NCBI RefSeq assembly: GCF_910592395.1
Contig: NC_088322.1
Span: 13,635,431-13,699,430 of the forward strand
Direction of reading: 5' to 3'
DNA: 64,000 bases
Source: Lineus longissimus
Taxonomy: Eukaryota > Nemertea > Pilidiophora > Heteronemertea > Lineidae
Position numbers and translations under genes: made by a program. Below, one piece after another: positions 24,739-60,765 of the stretch (position 1 is the stretch's first letter; every line of letters starts with the position of its first letter). The notes below the pieces were generated by a model. The model had not been told where the DNA came from. It was given only the letters and a program-made list of their open reading frames with translations, and ran no database searches.

Positions 24739-25752
24739 CCTGGTCTAGGCACTACACTCTACGTCACTCGGTCAGACAAGGTACACCTAGCCGGTTTCTT
24801 TAGCGCAAAATTACGAGACAGACAAGCTACTTGGCTACCGTGCGAGGTCGAAGCTTTGTCAATCGCAGCAGCTGTCAAACATTTTAGTCCTTATATAATC
24901 CAAGCCACAGAAAACACTTGTGTCTTGACAGACAGTAAACCATGCGTACAAGCATTTGAGAAACTCTGCCGCGGTGAGTTTTCTGCTAGTCCTAGAGTCA
25001 CCACATTCCTGTCAACAGCGAGTAGATACCAGGTATCTATACGCCATGTATCGGGCTCTTCCATACTGCAGTCGGATTTTGCAAGCCGCAATGCCCCACC
25101 ATGTGATGAGCAGGGTTGCCAAATCTGCAGTTTCGTAAAACAAACCGAGGACTCAGTCGTTCGACGCGTACCTGTAAACGTATCCGACATTGTGTCCGGC
25201 ATTCACAAGCTCCCGTTTACCAGCAGGTCGACATGGCTATCGATCCAGTCTGAGTGCGCAGATTTAAGACGCACACATGCGCACCTGAAGCAAGGTACAC
25301 GCCCTTCCAAAAAGGTAACTAACAGTAAGGACGTGAAACGTTACCTCAACGCTGCGACGATTGCAAAAGACGGTCTTTTGGTTGTACCCCAGAACGAACC
25401 ACTCATCCCAACGCGTGAACGAATAGTCGTTCCCCGTCAGGTACTAGATGGCTTACTGACAGCTCTCCATGTTAGGCTTGACCATCCGTCAACCAATCAG
25501 CTGAAGTCGGTTACCCACCGCTACTTCTTCGCCTTGGATCTCGACAAGTCCATTGAAAAGGTCGCTCAGTCTTGTCACAAATGCGCATCGCTTTTGAAAA
25601 CCCCACATTTGTTTGCGGAACAAAGTACTTGTGATCCGCCAGACACCGTCGGTGTATCATTCGCTGCAGATGTGATCAGGCGCAACAGGCAGTTCATCCT
25701 TGTCCTCAGAGTGTGTGACGTCATACACTACGTCAACCCTTATCGAAGATGA
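24739..25752 (+). pseudogene. Retroelement RNase H and integrase N-terminal half
   Basis: Resumes at [20 protein letters not shown]. RNase H follows ([42 protein letters not shown]), then the integrase zinc-binding domain ([20 protein letters not shown] ... CHKCASL, an H-H-C-C finger) and the start of the catalytic core with the first Asp (AADVIRR). The frame is lost near 25709 by a one-base change, and reading then runs to a stop at 25752. Confidence 0.9.
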
Positions 25753-26683
25753 GCGCCATGGTCTCATCCGCCTATGTGTTGATATTAGACCCTTAGATGG
25801 TCCTAACGCTGTAATTCGCGTTGACCCGGCGCCAGGCTTCAAAGCTTTAGTCAGCGACAAACAGCTATCAGAACTCAAAATCGCAATCGAAGTTGGTAGA
25901 GTAAAGAACGTCAACAAAAACCCGGTAGCCGAAAAAGCTGTCCAGGAATTAGAGTTGGAGTTGCTAAAAACTGACCCCACAGGTGGGTGCATCTCCGCGA
26001 AGACCCTAGCCATTGCCTCTGCAACCCTAAATGCTCGCGTCCGCTCAAGAGGCCTCTCCGCACGTGAAATGATGCTACAACGTGACCAGTTCACGAACAG
26101 ACAGCTGAATATGTCTGACGAGTCTTTGATCCGAAATCAACACAGTAAGCGCAAAGACAATCACCCACATAGCGAAAAGTCAAAAGCTCCGAACACGCGC
26201 ACCTCCGACACTGGTTCAATACAGGATTGGGAAGTCGGCGACATCGTGTACCTCTACGCCGATCGTAACAAGTCCGCATCTCGTGATCGTTACATCTTGA
26301 CGTCACTAGACAACAATTGGTGCAATATCAGAAAGCTTGTTGGTTCTTAACTGCGAAATGCACCTTACCGGGTCAAGAAAACTGAGTGTTATAGGGTACC
26401 AAGCCAGGTAGTTCTAGACACTAAAAACTATAAGTACTCGACAGATGACGATGACGACGACGACTCCGACGTGACCGTGTGCGTACCTGCGACGGAACGT
26501 GCCTTATCCGAACTCCCAGAGCCAATACAGACGCCACCGCCACCGCCCGTTCCCGAGATTCCTCTGGAAATAGCCGAGCCTTCGACCCAAAATGAACCAT
26601 GCATATCCGCGTCCACTGACCCTCAACCTCTGCGACGCTCCTGCCGTGATCGAAAGCAAACGCAGTTTTACGGCCATTTCTAA
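25710..26683 (+). pseudogene. Retroelement integrase core and tail, with an in-frame stop
   Basis: Continues integrase after the frameshift: [19 protein letters not shown], the second catalytic Asp in AVIRVDPAPGF, and Glu in NKNPVAEKAVQELE, completing a D-D-E triad. Then comes a basic region and WEVGDIVYLYADRNKSASRD, typical of the integrase C-terminus. TAA at 26348-26350 interrupts the frame where a sense codon is expected. The same frame then continues through an acidic and Pro-rich tail to a natural stop at 26683. Two lesions here, plus the insertion upstream, make it inactive. Confidence 0.88.
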
Positions 26684-26740
26684 TTCAAACCTCATTCTCA
26701 TGATCATTCGTGAATATATTGGACTCTCACTATCATCTTT

Positions 26741-26978
26741 CTAAAAGAAAAAGAGGTTGGGCCAGTAATTGTGGTATTGTTGTTAATAACACCCTTTTAT
26801 GTATTGTTGTAATTGCCCTAATACTATTTGTGTATGCATGTACATGTATGTATGTTAGGCCTCTCTAAGTTCAGCCCTACGACTGGTTGGTCGTGTGCTT
26901 ATTTTGTCTCACATTAAAGTTGCGTTGGATTGGATATCGGTGTTGCTTTGTCGTTGTGTTCTACCCTAACTGGCGCCG
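26741..26978 (+). repeat. Retroelement polypurine tract, LTR-like 3' end and TGGCGCC motif
   Basis: AAAAGAAAAAGAGG at about 26743 resembles a polypurine tract. About 215 bp follow, with a CATTAAAG poly(A)-like signal near the end, then CCTAAC|TGGCGCCG. TGGCGCC is the usual start of a tRNA-Lys-type primer-binding site, which normally follows the 5' LTR, not the 3' one. There is no second LTR copy in the window to confirm the borders. Confidence 0.5.
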
Positions 26979-27034
26979 TATCAACCTGTCGAGTTCAGAT
27001 GCGACAAGCGCCTAGTTTTGGTAGAGCGAGTCAC

Positions 27035-28128
27035 ATTTGCGGTATGCAAAACATCAGCACAAAACTGAAGTTGGGAGCATTGTGCTTCGATTCGATTTAG
27101 TACATACATCATTATTCAAAAGATTGTCATGTTCGTAGTTAGCACCAGTTAAATATATTCAATTATCTATATTCCTGTCTGTTAACGCTTGAAATCCTGA
27201 TGTAGTTAAGTGAGGTGGTGAGATTGCTGGTCTTGGTGAAGACTCGATTAATGTTAGTCTTTAACAGAGGAGAACAGCGAACATCCCGCATACGTTAAGT
27301 AAGTAATTAAGTATACCCTGCCCTGTAAACCGCCTCTAAAGTCAACAGGAAGGTGGATACAGCCGTCTAAAAGTACATGAGACAGATACATACCCACCAC
27401 TTACAGTTAAAACGCAATGTATAATGATCACACTGTTTTTCCTCAACAAACTTATATGTTAATGAAATGTTTTAAAATGCAAACATAAATAAGTTACTGG
27501 TTTCAGCAACGAGAGTTCACAGGCTAATTTATGCAGTATGTCTTGTACACTGGCCGTAGATTTTTTTCTTTTCACTAATGCATTTCTTATCTATTAGCTT
27601 TGACCACAAGCACTCACAATTATGATAATCATAACTTAATATAATTAACTCAAAAGTCTCTGCATACACAGGGTGTTCCGCAAACCAGAGATTGTTGTTG
27701 CAACATCCTGTGTTTAACATATGTGACAAAAGTATCTTGCTGTGGAAATTGAGATGCCAGAAATAGAATTGGTCATCACTGCTAGTGATTAAGATCAAAC
27801 TCAATGATAACTAGCTTCAGCCGCAGACAAGCAAAATTACTAATCAAGATTTAAAAAAAATATTCATGGCTGTGGAGATGGGATATACTTTGACACCCTT
27901 CATCGCAAATTGAACAAGGAAAATACATTACACAAGTTAAGATACAAAAAGATAGGTTAAAATGACCTTATCCTGCCCTCTATTATCAAATAAACTGACT
28001 AGTTTACGTTTGCATAAATCTACTTCTCATATAGAACCAAAAACAGATAAACTGTTATCTTTTTTGGATGTAACTACTATTATGACATTTGTACACAAAT
28101 GATACCTTATTTATTTACATTACATGTA
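27035..28128. other. No gene recognised; possible distal 3' flank of multiplexin
   Basis: AT-rich, stops in all frames. The minus-strand frame at 27529-27804 has no family signal. Confidence 0.5.
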
Positions 28129-28286
28129 CAGTGGAACCTCTATTGCGGACACCTTCGGGACTGACAAGTGCTGTTCTTAATAGAGAGGTGTCCTGATTGG
28201 AGAGGTCAAATTGATTGAAAACAACCAATTTGGGACCAAACCAAGTGTCCTTAATAGAGAGGTGTCCGCTAATGGAGGCTCCACTG
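28129..28286. mobile_element. 158-bp pogo/Tc1-like MITE
   Basis: CAGTGGAACCTCTATTGCGG at the left and its near-complement (CCGCTAATGGAGGCTCCACTG) at the right, with TA outside both ends. Internal inverted TTAATAGAGAGGTGTCC motifs. It lies downstream of the multiplexin stop codon and may be in the 3' UTR. Confidence 0.85.
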
Positions 28287-28517
28287 TATAATGAATACTA
28301 TTACTAAACTTACCAATAACCCCTCTCTTCTTTGCCTTTGCAGGTACCCCATGGATCTTGAAGATTGTGACCCAGTTAAAGGGTATACACCACGAAATAT
28401 CACCTATTTAAAGAGAATTTGTCATGAAAATTGCCCACCTACTACCTCTGTAGTAGGCCCTAACAAATTCTAAAGGCTTTAACACAGGAAAGATTCTATT
28501 TATCATGAACAGCTCCC

Positions 28518-28523
28518 TTTAAT
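28518..28523 (-). terminator. Candidate poly(A) signal for multiplexin
   Basis: ATTAAA read on the minus strand, about 260 nt past the stop codon. It is a common variant signal, and no AATAAA lies nearer. Another possible signal (AATAAA in TTATTTATTT read on +) lies near 28110. Transcript ends are not shown by sequence alone. Confidence 0.25.
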
Positions 28524-28782
28524 TATTTGACATAGATCCCCTTAACATACTCGATCCACACTCATGCTTTCTGACGCCAAATGGGGACCAGAGTGCCGAG
28601 ATTCGTAAGACAAGGGGATATCACAACATTACTGTTTGTTAAAAAGCTGCAGCAATCCTTTCTCAAAATAATGAATTTGAATGAAAAAAACAATTTTTGT
28701 TATTTTGATGACAAAATACAACTTTTTTTGTAACACCCAGTATGAAAATTCAAAAGCACCCATGGTCTAAATGATTCCTAGC

Positions 28783-52597
<23,815 letters not shown>

Positions 52598-52799
52598 CTG
52601 GAATGATATTATATAAAACGGTACAGACAAAATGAGATTTTTTTCTAAGACTTTCCAAATCTTTTATAGGTACCCTAAAAACAACATCTGACAACATCGT
52701 TAGTTCTTCTTCATCTTCTTCAGCGTCCGTTCTGCACTTCGAGGTGATTTCCTCCAAGTATTCCTCCTCCAAGGCTGCATGATGAGCGTTTTTGTGTAC

Positions 52800-53101
52800 C
52801 ACTACAGTTAGGCGCCAATTGGGTTTATTGGCCAAGTGATTCCGGCCTTGGCAAGAGGTTGAGTCCACGCAAGCTACTCATGTTCCTCACTTAGTGAGGT
52901 CTTTAACGTGCCCTGGCATAGATATCAGATACAAGGAACCTCAGTTTTAAGTCTCATTTGAAGGACTGCGAAGAGGCAGGGATTTTTTCCTTGAAAGCCA
53001 GGCCGGTACATCCAGAAATACAATCCTGGGTTCTCCCTGGGATAGAACCCGGGCTCTTTTGCGTGGTAGCCAGCAGTATTAGCCACTAGGCTATGAGGCT
53101 C
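52800..53101 (-). mobile_element. tRNA-derived SINE
   Basis: Read on the minus strand from 53101: GGAGCCTCATAGCCTAGTGG (A box TAGCCTAGTGG), then AGCCCGGGTTCTATCCCAGG (B box), then an unrelated body ending CCAATAAACCCAATTGGCGC. Head plus body of about 300 bp fits a full-length SINE. It sits about 200 bp upstream of the first recovered multiplexin exon and creates a false N-terminal extension of that exon's open frame. Confidence 0.75.
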
Positions 53102-53667
53102 CTCAACCTTGTCAGTAACTTCATTGAAATTTTCTTTTTCTCTGTCACAAATTTGTGATTATCTGTAATGTGATAACAAAAGGCATGCAAATATTTCCTG
53201 GTTTACGGTAATCGTCAGACCTAACAAAGTCTGCAACAAAAGGCTAGAATATCTTTCAGGTAAGTGGTGGTGATAGAACACAAATGTCTCAGAGAAAAGC
53301 AGAGAAAAGCAATCGGATATCTTGATGGGGAACCAAAGAAAGAAGACCAAAAGGTGTTACTCAGATGGTCTTATCTCTGAACAAGATGTTAGCGAAATCA
53401 GCAGACGCTACATAAGTCGTGATATCAGAGAGAGGTTGAAAGCTGAGAGAACGAGAGTTGCTCTATGCCGGAGCTAATTTTGAAAGGATGGTACTACATG
53501 TCTGCTGAAACTGGATAAATCTGCCCCTGAACTTGCAGCATACTGCTGGGATTAAATGCGCCAGAAGTTTGTATCAAATGAACACTTTAACACGGTGAGC
53601 AAAGGAAAACCATTCTTGTGTTAACAGTTCTGTTGAAGAATGCACTTTCCCTTAACGGCAAGTGATA

Positions 53668-53785
53668 AGGTATGGTAGAACCTCCCTTTAGCGGACACCT
53701 CTCTATGGACACAGATACTTGTCCAGAGTAGGCCCTTCCATTCAATCTGTCCTCTGTGATCAGGACGTCTCTGTTTCAAGGACAG
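53668..53785. mobile_element. Degenerate relative of the 28129 MITE
   Basis: GGTAGAACCTCCCTTTAGCG and GACACCTCTCTATGGACAC match one end. The other end fades into open sequence near TCAAGGACAGCCACTTGCAG. Confidence 0.5.
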
Positions 53786-56267
53786 CCACTTGCAGCCAGG
53801 AGTTTGCAGTGCCCAACTCTGCTTCCAAAACTCCTAGAACCTACCCAGTTTCCGTTCACGCTAAACGTAACCATTCATACAAAGTAGAGTTTTGTTTGGT
53901 TAGGAATCAAGCCCTGAAATGTACAAACCAACTTTGGAATAACGACTACCATTTTCTCAACAAACAACAACTGAGCTGGCGTAAATAGCGACATTCTTTA
54001 TATTTCTTATAGCCAATTAAAAAACAATACGACTGAATATTCACAGGGTGAATGTCTTATCATCATATCGTTTTCCTATCTGAGAAAAAAGGGGTTGAAT
54101 GAGTTATTATTGGGTACTTGAGGTAGGTGAGCATGGTACCTGTAGGCCTACTCCCACCTTCAAATGATAGTACACATATATACTGTATAGAGAGCTGGGT
54201 AATGTTCATGACCGATTTATCTACAATTTGAAAGGCAAACCCCAACACTAAACTCGCGTAATTTCAATTCTAATGCAATAACCATTTCTCGAGTTTTTGG
54301 GTATGGAATTCAGTCTACTGAGAAGTGAAAAGTGAGCAAATTTGACCTTTTGCTTCATGAAATTACTGGGCACACAATGCCTAACCCAACCAAACCTCAC
54401 CTCACATGCTTGGCACAGTGATTCAAATTTCAGACAATTCATTTTTTGAGTCCCTTCCAATAGAAAGGTCTTACACCCAAATAATTCTCATAAACCACTC
54501 TCCGCCCCCCCCCCCCCCCCGAATACCCAGACAAGAAAGCTGTTATGATCATCGAACTCTCGCCATCCCTGAATGATTCCAGGAAGTAATTTTTGCGGGC
54601 TCAGACGAAATTCATTGAACACAGACCTCTCTGCACTCAATACCTCTGAAAGATCTTTGATGTCCACCTCAAATCAAACCAACACAGGAATCGGGATTTA
54701 GCGATTGGCGGAGCTAATTTTTTATAAATCAAACGCAGCCGTCTATAATTGCTTTCAGCATAAAGCGATAAAGTTTTCTCTGATCAATTCATTCCCTTGC
54801 GTGTTCTTTAGGCTAACAGCTGAGCCCATGCTGTAGATGTCAGCTGAGGCTACTGTTAAGAAAGCAACTTTAGGCCAGGTTTACATACAACTTATACTGT
54901 CGCTTATAATGGTTCATGAATCACTTCTCACAAGCATGTTGTTTAATTGACTTGGGCTTGAAAACAGGACATTCATGATGAGGATGAAAAGTGATATTGT
55001 AACTCCTGTCGCCCGCTTATAGAAAAGACTTGTAACTTCTTACAGCACATTGCAACTGACAACATTAACTCTATGCAAACCCAGTCTGATCTGTACAATC
55101 CCCAATTACACGTACCAAGAAGCCGACAAGAAGATCCAGTTTCAGTGGTGTTAGATTCAGGACTAAATGTAATCCTGCCTTTGATAAGTAATAAGAGCTG
55201 GCCCCTAAAGAACTTTACATGATGTATTTCCAATTCGATACGATTCAGCCCGACACATTTATCAAAGCCACATTGCATGTACTTTAAGTGAAAACTGGAC
55301 TAATCCATCACAAGCCGTGAGACGGAATTTCAGCCCAATCGCATTGCAACGAAATAATGAAAACGTTTAGCAAGCAACTGCCAAGGTATTACCAATAATA
55401 GTCTCAGACATGGAAAAAATGTCAGTTATCTTTTTCTAGTAATAGTTGGAGAAACAACCCCACTGGAGAATGTTACTACAACTCCCACCATGTGATGCCT
55501 GTACTCCATGTCAGTATAAGCAGGTCAGAAATACCTGTTCTTGTGTACATTTAGGATGGAAAAACCAACCTGTTTCATTCCAACTCAGCTTGGTCCAGAT
55601 TGCCAGCGTGCTTCATACGCATTGATATTTTCCAAAAGATTTTGGTGAAACAGAATTCTTAACTTGGTTTATACAAGGTGGCCAGCTTCACCAACCAAGA
55701 AAGTAACTCCAAAATCTGTTAATTGTAAGCCTTGACCAAATGTGCCAAAGATTTTGCCAAACTTTGCAGTTTGTGCCCATTCTGGCTCCAACACAGATCA
55801 GGTGAGCGGGGATTTGAAACCTCAACAGACCATCTTTAGCAGCAATGCATCATTAGTGGAACAAACACCACGCAAATAAACCAACCATCATCACTCTTCT
55901 CTCCTGTAACTGTAGCACCTTCAGCACAATTTGCAAAATACGCTTTGTGTACATAGGAATGCCAAATTTGGAAAGGTCACTTGAAGGTGATGATAAGCCA
56001 GTTGTCACTGAACAAACTGAAAGCACACTGGCTGCGGAGGACATTATAAGCTCCCGATGTGATGATACAGCTAACCCTGAACAATCCCCTGAAGGTCGCA
56101 GTGAAGGTCGAAAGGTCGCAGTGCAGGTGTAGGCAACAGAACTTCTTTGCATTGATTTTTCTCGCCCTTGGTGTAGCCACAGGCCCAGGATTTCGCTGGG
56201 ATGTTCGCTTGTTTTAGCCTGGATGTTAGATGGGAGCAGCAAACATCCTGTGGTTTTGTCAAAGAAA

Positions 56268-56310
56268 TGGCCAGGACCGCTGTGGTCACCTGGGGCAGAT
56301 TCTAGCTAGG
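56268..56310 (+). mobile_element. 5' end fragment of the (GAC)n-type element
   Basis: AAATGGCCAGGACCGCTGTG GTCACCTGGGG matches the start of the 23573 element (AAATGGCCAGGGCCATTGTG). Nothing further is recognisable. Confidence 0.45.
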
Positions 56311-58689
56311 GTGGTAGTGATTTGTGCCAATCAATCATGACCTATAACTTGATAATGTTGCAAGACGACCACTGATCATAATGGCACAACCAGGTGTAGA
56401 TGCATTGTCCAAACCACACCAAGTGACACTGATGCAGACACCAAAAAAGAGAAATTACTGAGAATATTTTGTACCTTTAGATAAATGAATGAGAAATGAT
56501 GCCAAACGTTTTTTTCTGGAAGAAAAATACTGAAGAATACCACAACTGCCGGCGTTATTCACTGGCGTTTTTCCAGATGAAGAAACACAACAAGTTGGTA
56601 ACATGTTCCAGCGGTAACAATGTTAGTCTCAATATCATCCAATCATTTACTGGCCATAAATTCTCAAGCAGGATTTCTGGGTTACAGCCAGTGGAGATGT
56701 TTACATGTAGAGTACATTAATGTTAGAGTCTGGCTTCTGGAGCAGACACATGTATTGTCATGGTGCTAACATCCCCACCAACCCATCACATCTACATATA
56801 GTATGAAATGAGCCAGATACTGCAAAAAGATAATCTGAGTGCTAGTATGCTAAACTTGGAGTTTACCAGCAGTTACCCGGCATTTGGAGGAGTTGTTCTC
56901 TAGAGAGCAGGCAGAACCAAGGGAGAGGCACACCACATACACCCCCCTCCCCCCCCAATTCATGACAATCTTTGAATTATGGAACACACCAGGACTTTTT
57001 ATGAGAATGCAGAGCATGCCCCCTCTCTTTCTGGCACCTGGATTCGCCCCTGGAGAGTTGGTCCCTATTCCTAGGCGGGATGAGTTTTACATAGCACCAA
57101 CATCGAGGTGGTCTACTGGGGACTTCCACTACTGCTTCCGCCAGAAGCCAAAGGATGACTCTCATTTCCTAACCAGACAAACCTGAGTTCAGTACTTTAG
57201 TGCAGTAGACAGCCGCTGAGAAAAATAACACTGAGCAATGCAATGAAATGTATCGAAAATGCAGCGTTTTTTAAAGATTTCCATTTATTAGCAACTCCAA
57301 GTGTATACAGTCTCGCTCTTGACACAGAGTCGTTAACCTGAAGCATGTTTTTAATTGAGCCACTTGGAATTGTAACAGGCTAATTAGGCGTTTTAATTAA
57401 GTATAATGTCAGCTAGTTGTGGTAACTATACCCTGTAGTGGATGATATGTTATACATGGCAGTAAGAGTTTTAGCTGTTCAACTGACAGGAGACACATTT
57501 TGCACTGGTTTTGTGCGGAGTGATTTTCTCATTTTCTCGTTAAGACTCAGCGTGAATACCGAGTTTGCACCGAAGTTGACGCTTAATTCAAAGTTATAAA
57601 ATCTGTTTTGTTTTTGACAAATTTTTTGCTCACTTAAACACATCAGGGAGCAATTTCTTTCACTCCAAAGGCACAAGAAGGTGAATGCTTGATAAGGTGG
57701 TCTTCAGATACCAATATTGTCCTTAAACAGTTCTAACCTCACTGAAAATACCATCATTTCTTCTACTCGCCAATCACTCAAGAGTGTATTTAGTGATTAA
57801 AGGTGGGGACTTGATATACTGGGTTATGGTGAAATCCGCATAGGCCTACCCAAATGCCTCCCCTAGTCAATTAGCCTGGTAAATGGAAATAGCAAATGAT
57901 AGCCTTTGGCATATTAACTGACTTCACCAGGCCAACCTTCCTCAGGCCTGCCACCTGATTGATGATATCACTAATATAATTACGTAAGAAACGTCTACAA
58001 CTTTCACCAACACAAACCAACAAGGCACACAATATCTGTTCATTCGATGTAATCTATGTTAACATGATCTTACTCACTGAATGTTGGCAAAACATTGTTT
58101 TTTATCAATCTACAGGGTGTGCTAAAATCATTGCAAGCACCAATTCTTGACATCTTATCAAGTCAAACATCTTCACCTTGTAGAATCAAGTTACGACACA
58201 AGTCAAATCAGTGAGGTGCACACGACATGGTCTCTCCAAGGAAGATTTGATAGTATACCTCCATGGTCTATCCAATCACACCTTCGACTTACTCTATGAA
58301 GAACAAGGCATGCAAGGGCTTAGGAATTAAAACCCTTGGATCAATAGGCCCTTAAATGTTTTGACACCAATATAGAACTTTCTCGCACCTTTTCAATCAG
58401 CATAACATTGCCGCAACAGAGTTATGTTTGCTTTTCAAGCATTCCTGTGTGTATAACGTTAGGTGTTGTTGGGAAATATTGTAAACTTGGATAATTGCGT
58501 ATTAAAATTCTGATATAAAGTTCAAATATAACATTACTCCTTACAAACTTACAAGTTGGTGACAACATTTTATCTCAATCACCACAGTTTGGCTGACATT
58601 TTGTTTGTTAGTCACCCCTTCTGAAAGCACTAGCTAGAATTGGCCTATGAGACACCCGTTACTAATGATGTGGGACTGATTGATTCTAG

Positions 58690-58765
58690 TATTTTCACAG
58701 GCCTGTGGTCAAGGGTCAGCATCCTGGTATCTTCACAGGCCTGTGGTAAAGGGTCAGCAATCTGG
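58690..58765. repeat. 39-bp tandem duplication
   Basis: GTATTTTCACAGGCCTGTGG then TCAAGGGTCAGCATCCTG, repeated with two changes. Each holds the palindrome ACAGGCCTGT. Confidence 0.85.
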
Positions 58766-59829
58766 ACACACCAAGATTGAGACACTTGCTGTCCTTTAAT
58801 GGAAAGCAAATGCTAACCATTTACCAATCAAATGCTAAACCAATCAATAGCCTTTAATCAGTCCAGCATCAATTGATTAACACAAGTCCTACAGACCTTT
58901 GCTCAGACTGGTCAGAGAAAGTGAAGCCAACAGGCAACATTTAAAGTTTGCGTTTTGTAAACACGGGGGGGGCTCACAGCTTATCACGCAATAGTGCCCA
59001 ACAGTTTGCCAATCTGTCCTAGGTGCTATTTATGAAGGCCATTAAGTTCTAGCCTAGAGCTACATGCAAGAAGGATGTTTACATTTAGGCCCTTAATGTC
59101 ACATAGTTGTCACTAATGATTGTTAACCCCGTGTTAGATGTACAATAGACTGATTATACACCTTGAACATTTCTTCAACCATACAAATGGACAAAATTTA
59201 AAAGTCCTCTTTAGCATTTCTTGCTCTCCGGATCATGTTTAAGGTTTCCTGCAATGACTACATGACGCCCCTTTAAATCATCCGTGTCCCAGATCAGTGC
59301 CCAGTGGAAGTGCATGGGGAAGTGATTGACTAATCAGTAATCACAGCAACAGGCTGAGCCATTCCTTGACTCCACCAAGTGGGGCAACCAAACTCCCAAG
59401 TCCAATATTCCTATGTTGCCTCATAATTGCTCATTTGCCAAGTCCCAAAGTCCACTAGTTCTGTGTTCATTGAGTCCACATTGCGTTCCTGGATTCGATA
59501 TGACTCAAAACAAATTCAATATCTATATGAGAACTAATCATCCAGAGAAGCCATAAAGCAGCCAGGTATCGGGTTGGTGAAGTCACAGAGTCCCCACTGT
59601 GTGTCTCAAGGACCTGGAAGGACCTCTCAGATGTTACTGTCCATTGATAGTAAACAACTCCCTTGGTAGTAAATGAAACTGGGGGCAGTCTCCTCAGATC
59701 AGATCTAAACTATGCGTTGGGTTTGACTCTTTTCTGTTTCGTCAACTAAGACGCTTTCAACCAAACCAGTTTCTTACCAGCTTTTCCCCAAGCATATAAG
59801 ACCACAGACTGGTGCCACTGGTCTTGGCT

Positions 59830-60090
59830 TGGCGGCAACTTCCAAACTGGCAGGTAGGAGGTTAGGAGATTGCCTCTCAATCTGGCAATGAAACTCTCCA
59901 TTTGTCAACCTCCCAATCAGGAGGTGGGAGGTTTTCCCAATTGGGAGATACCTCTCACTCTGGACTGTCCAGCAATGGGCTGAGGTGCGGAGAATTCAGA
60001 AAGCCACGGGGAAATTCTCCAGCTGACTGTAACCCCCCAATCGGGAGGTGGGAGCTTTTCCCATGCACCATTTGTTCTTGACTGTTCAGC
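59830..60090. repeat. Diverged GGAGGTGGGAG repeats
   Basis: AATCAGGAGGTGGGAGGTTT and AATCGGGAGGTGGGAGCTTT, with repeated TCCAGCAATGGGCTGAG-like pieces, form about two units of some 120 bp. Confidence 0.6.
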
Positions 60091-60654
60091 AATGAGCTGA
60101 GTTGCCAGTCAGGAGAAGTTGGAAAGCCAAGAGGTTACGTTTCAGGCTTGAACCACTACGCTATCCAAAAGATGAAATGGTCCCTTCGTTGCTTATCAGA
60201 CGTCAAAGCAATAAACACTCAGACATGACTCAGAATGTCAGATATCAGGAAGTAGATGTTAGATATGAGAAAGTAGATGTTAGATAGGATTTCTTGCATG
60301 AGATTTTCACCTGCTAGTTAGGATAGTTTAATTTCTTGATGCAGACACAGAATATATAGAAAATCACAGCAGTACACCCAACTGTGTGGGTGAAAATGGG
60401 TTAATTCATCCCGATCGAAATGCTGATAGGTATATATCAAACAGGCAGCCGTATCTTTATTAGCTGAATAACATTAAGATATGAACAGCAATGAAGAATG
60501 GAAGACACGCTCATCCAGTTATGCTAAATCACAACAGCGAAACGAATTAACCTTGAAAAATCTGGTTTTCAATTGTCTGGGGTCTGTGTACCTAAAATCC
60601 GAAGTTAGGGAAATTGGTCATGATTGAAATATGTGGTAGTCGATGCCGTCTCAT

Positions 60655-60765
60655 TCCTGCACCACATTCCCACTTCCTGAAAGTTGCAGGATAGCAGAGA
60701 CACCTGTCCGCCACTTTGTGTAACTTAATCTGCCTCCTGCCTATTATAAGCCTCCCTTTAAGTCT
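60655..60765. mobile_element. One end of an AAGGGAGACTA-family MITE
   Basis: GGATAGCAGAGACACCTGTC then CTCCTGCCTATTATAAGCCT and CCCTTTA match the right half of the 33789 element. The left half is not recognisable. Confidence 0.5.

Larger units (their letters stand above)
22729..27034. mobile_element. Composite element: palindromic MITE holding a decayed gypsy-type retroelement
   Basis: The left end (22729-22893) is the same palindrome as at 39040 up to ...ACAAGTCCG. The right end (26976-27034) resumes at CCGTATCAACC and ends GAGTCAC. ATTT lies immediately outside both ends, so the outer boundaries form one insertion. Between them lies a 5'-truncated LTR-retroelement (22894-26975), with a second insertion inside that. 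The simplest history is a retroelement inserted into a MITE, but the retroelement lacks its own clean target duplication; only CCG is shared. Confidence 0.85.

Noticed and set aside
28291..28473. Plus-strand frame with several cysteines, preceded by a CAG after a pyrimidine run
   Set aside because: It overlaps no known domain, has no upstream exon, and lies in the 3' flank of the multiplexin beside a MITE; probably chance.
52598..52868. N-terminal 90 residues of the open frame over the TSPN exon
   Set aside because: This part is SINE tail and intron; a good acceptor at 52598-52599 and the loss of family similarity mark the true exon start.
55045..55066. First coding exon MLSVAMC for the multiplexin
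   Set aside because: The phase fits the TSPN exon, but the peptide is too short for a signal sequence and lies in ordinary repeat-like DNA.
56884..57186. 100-codon plus-strand frame with Pro- and Met-rich sequence
   Set aside because: Contains a homopolymer C tract, no recognisable domain, and no convincing splice partners.
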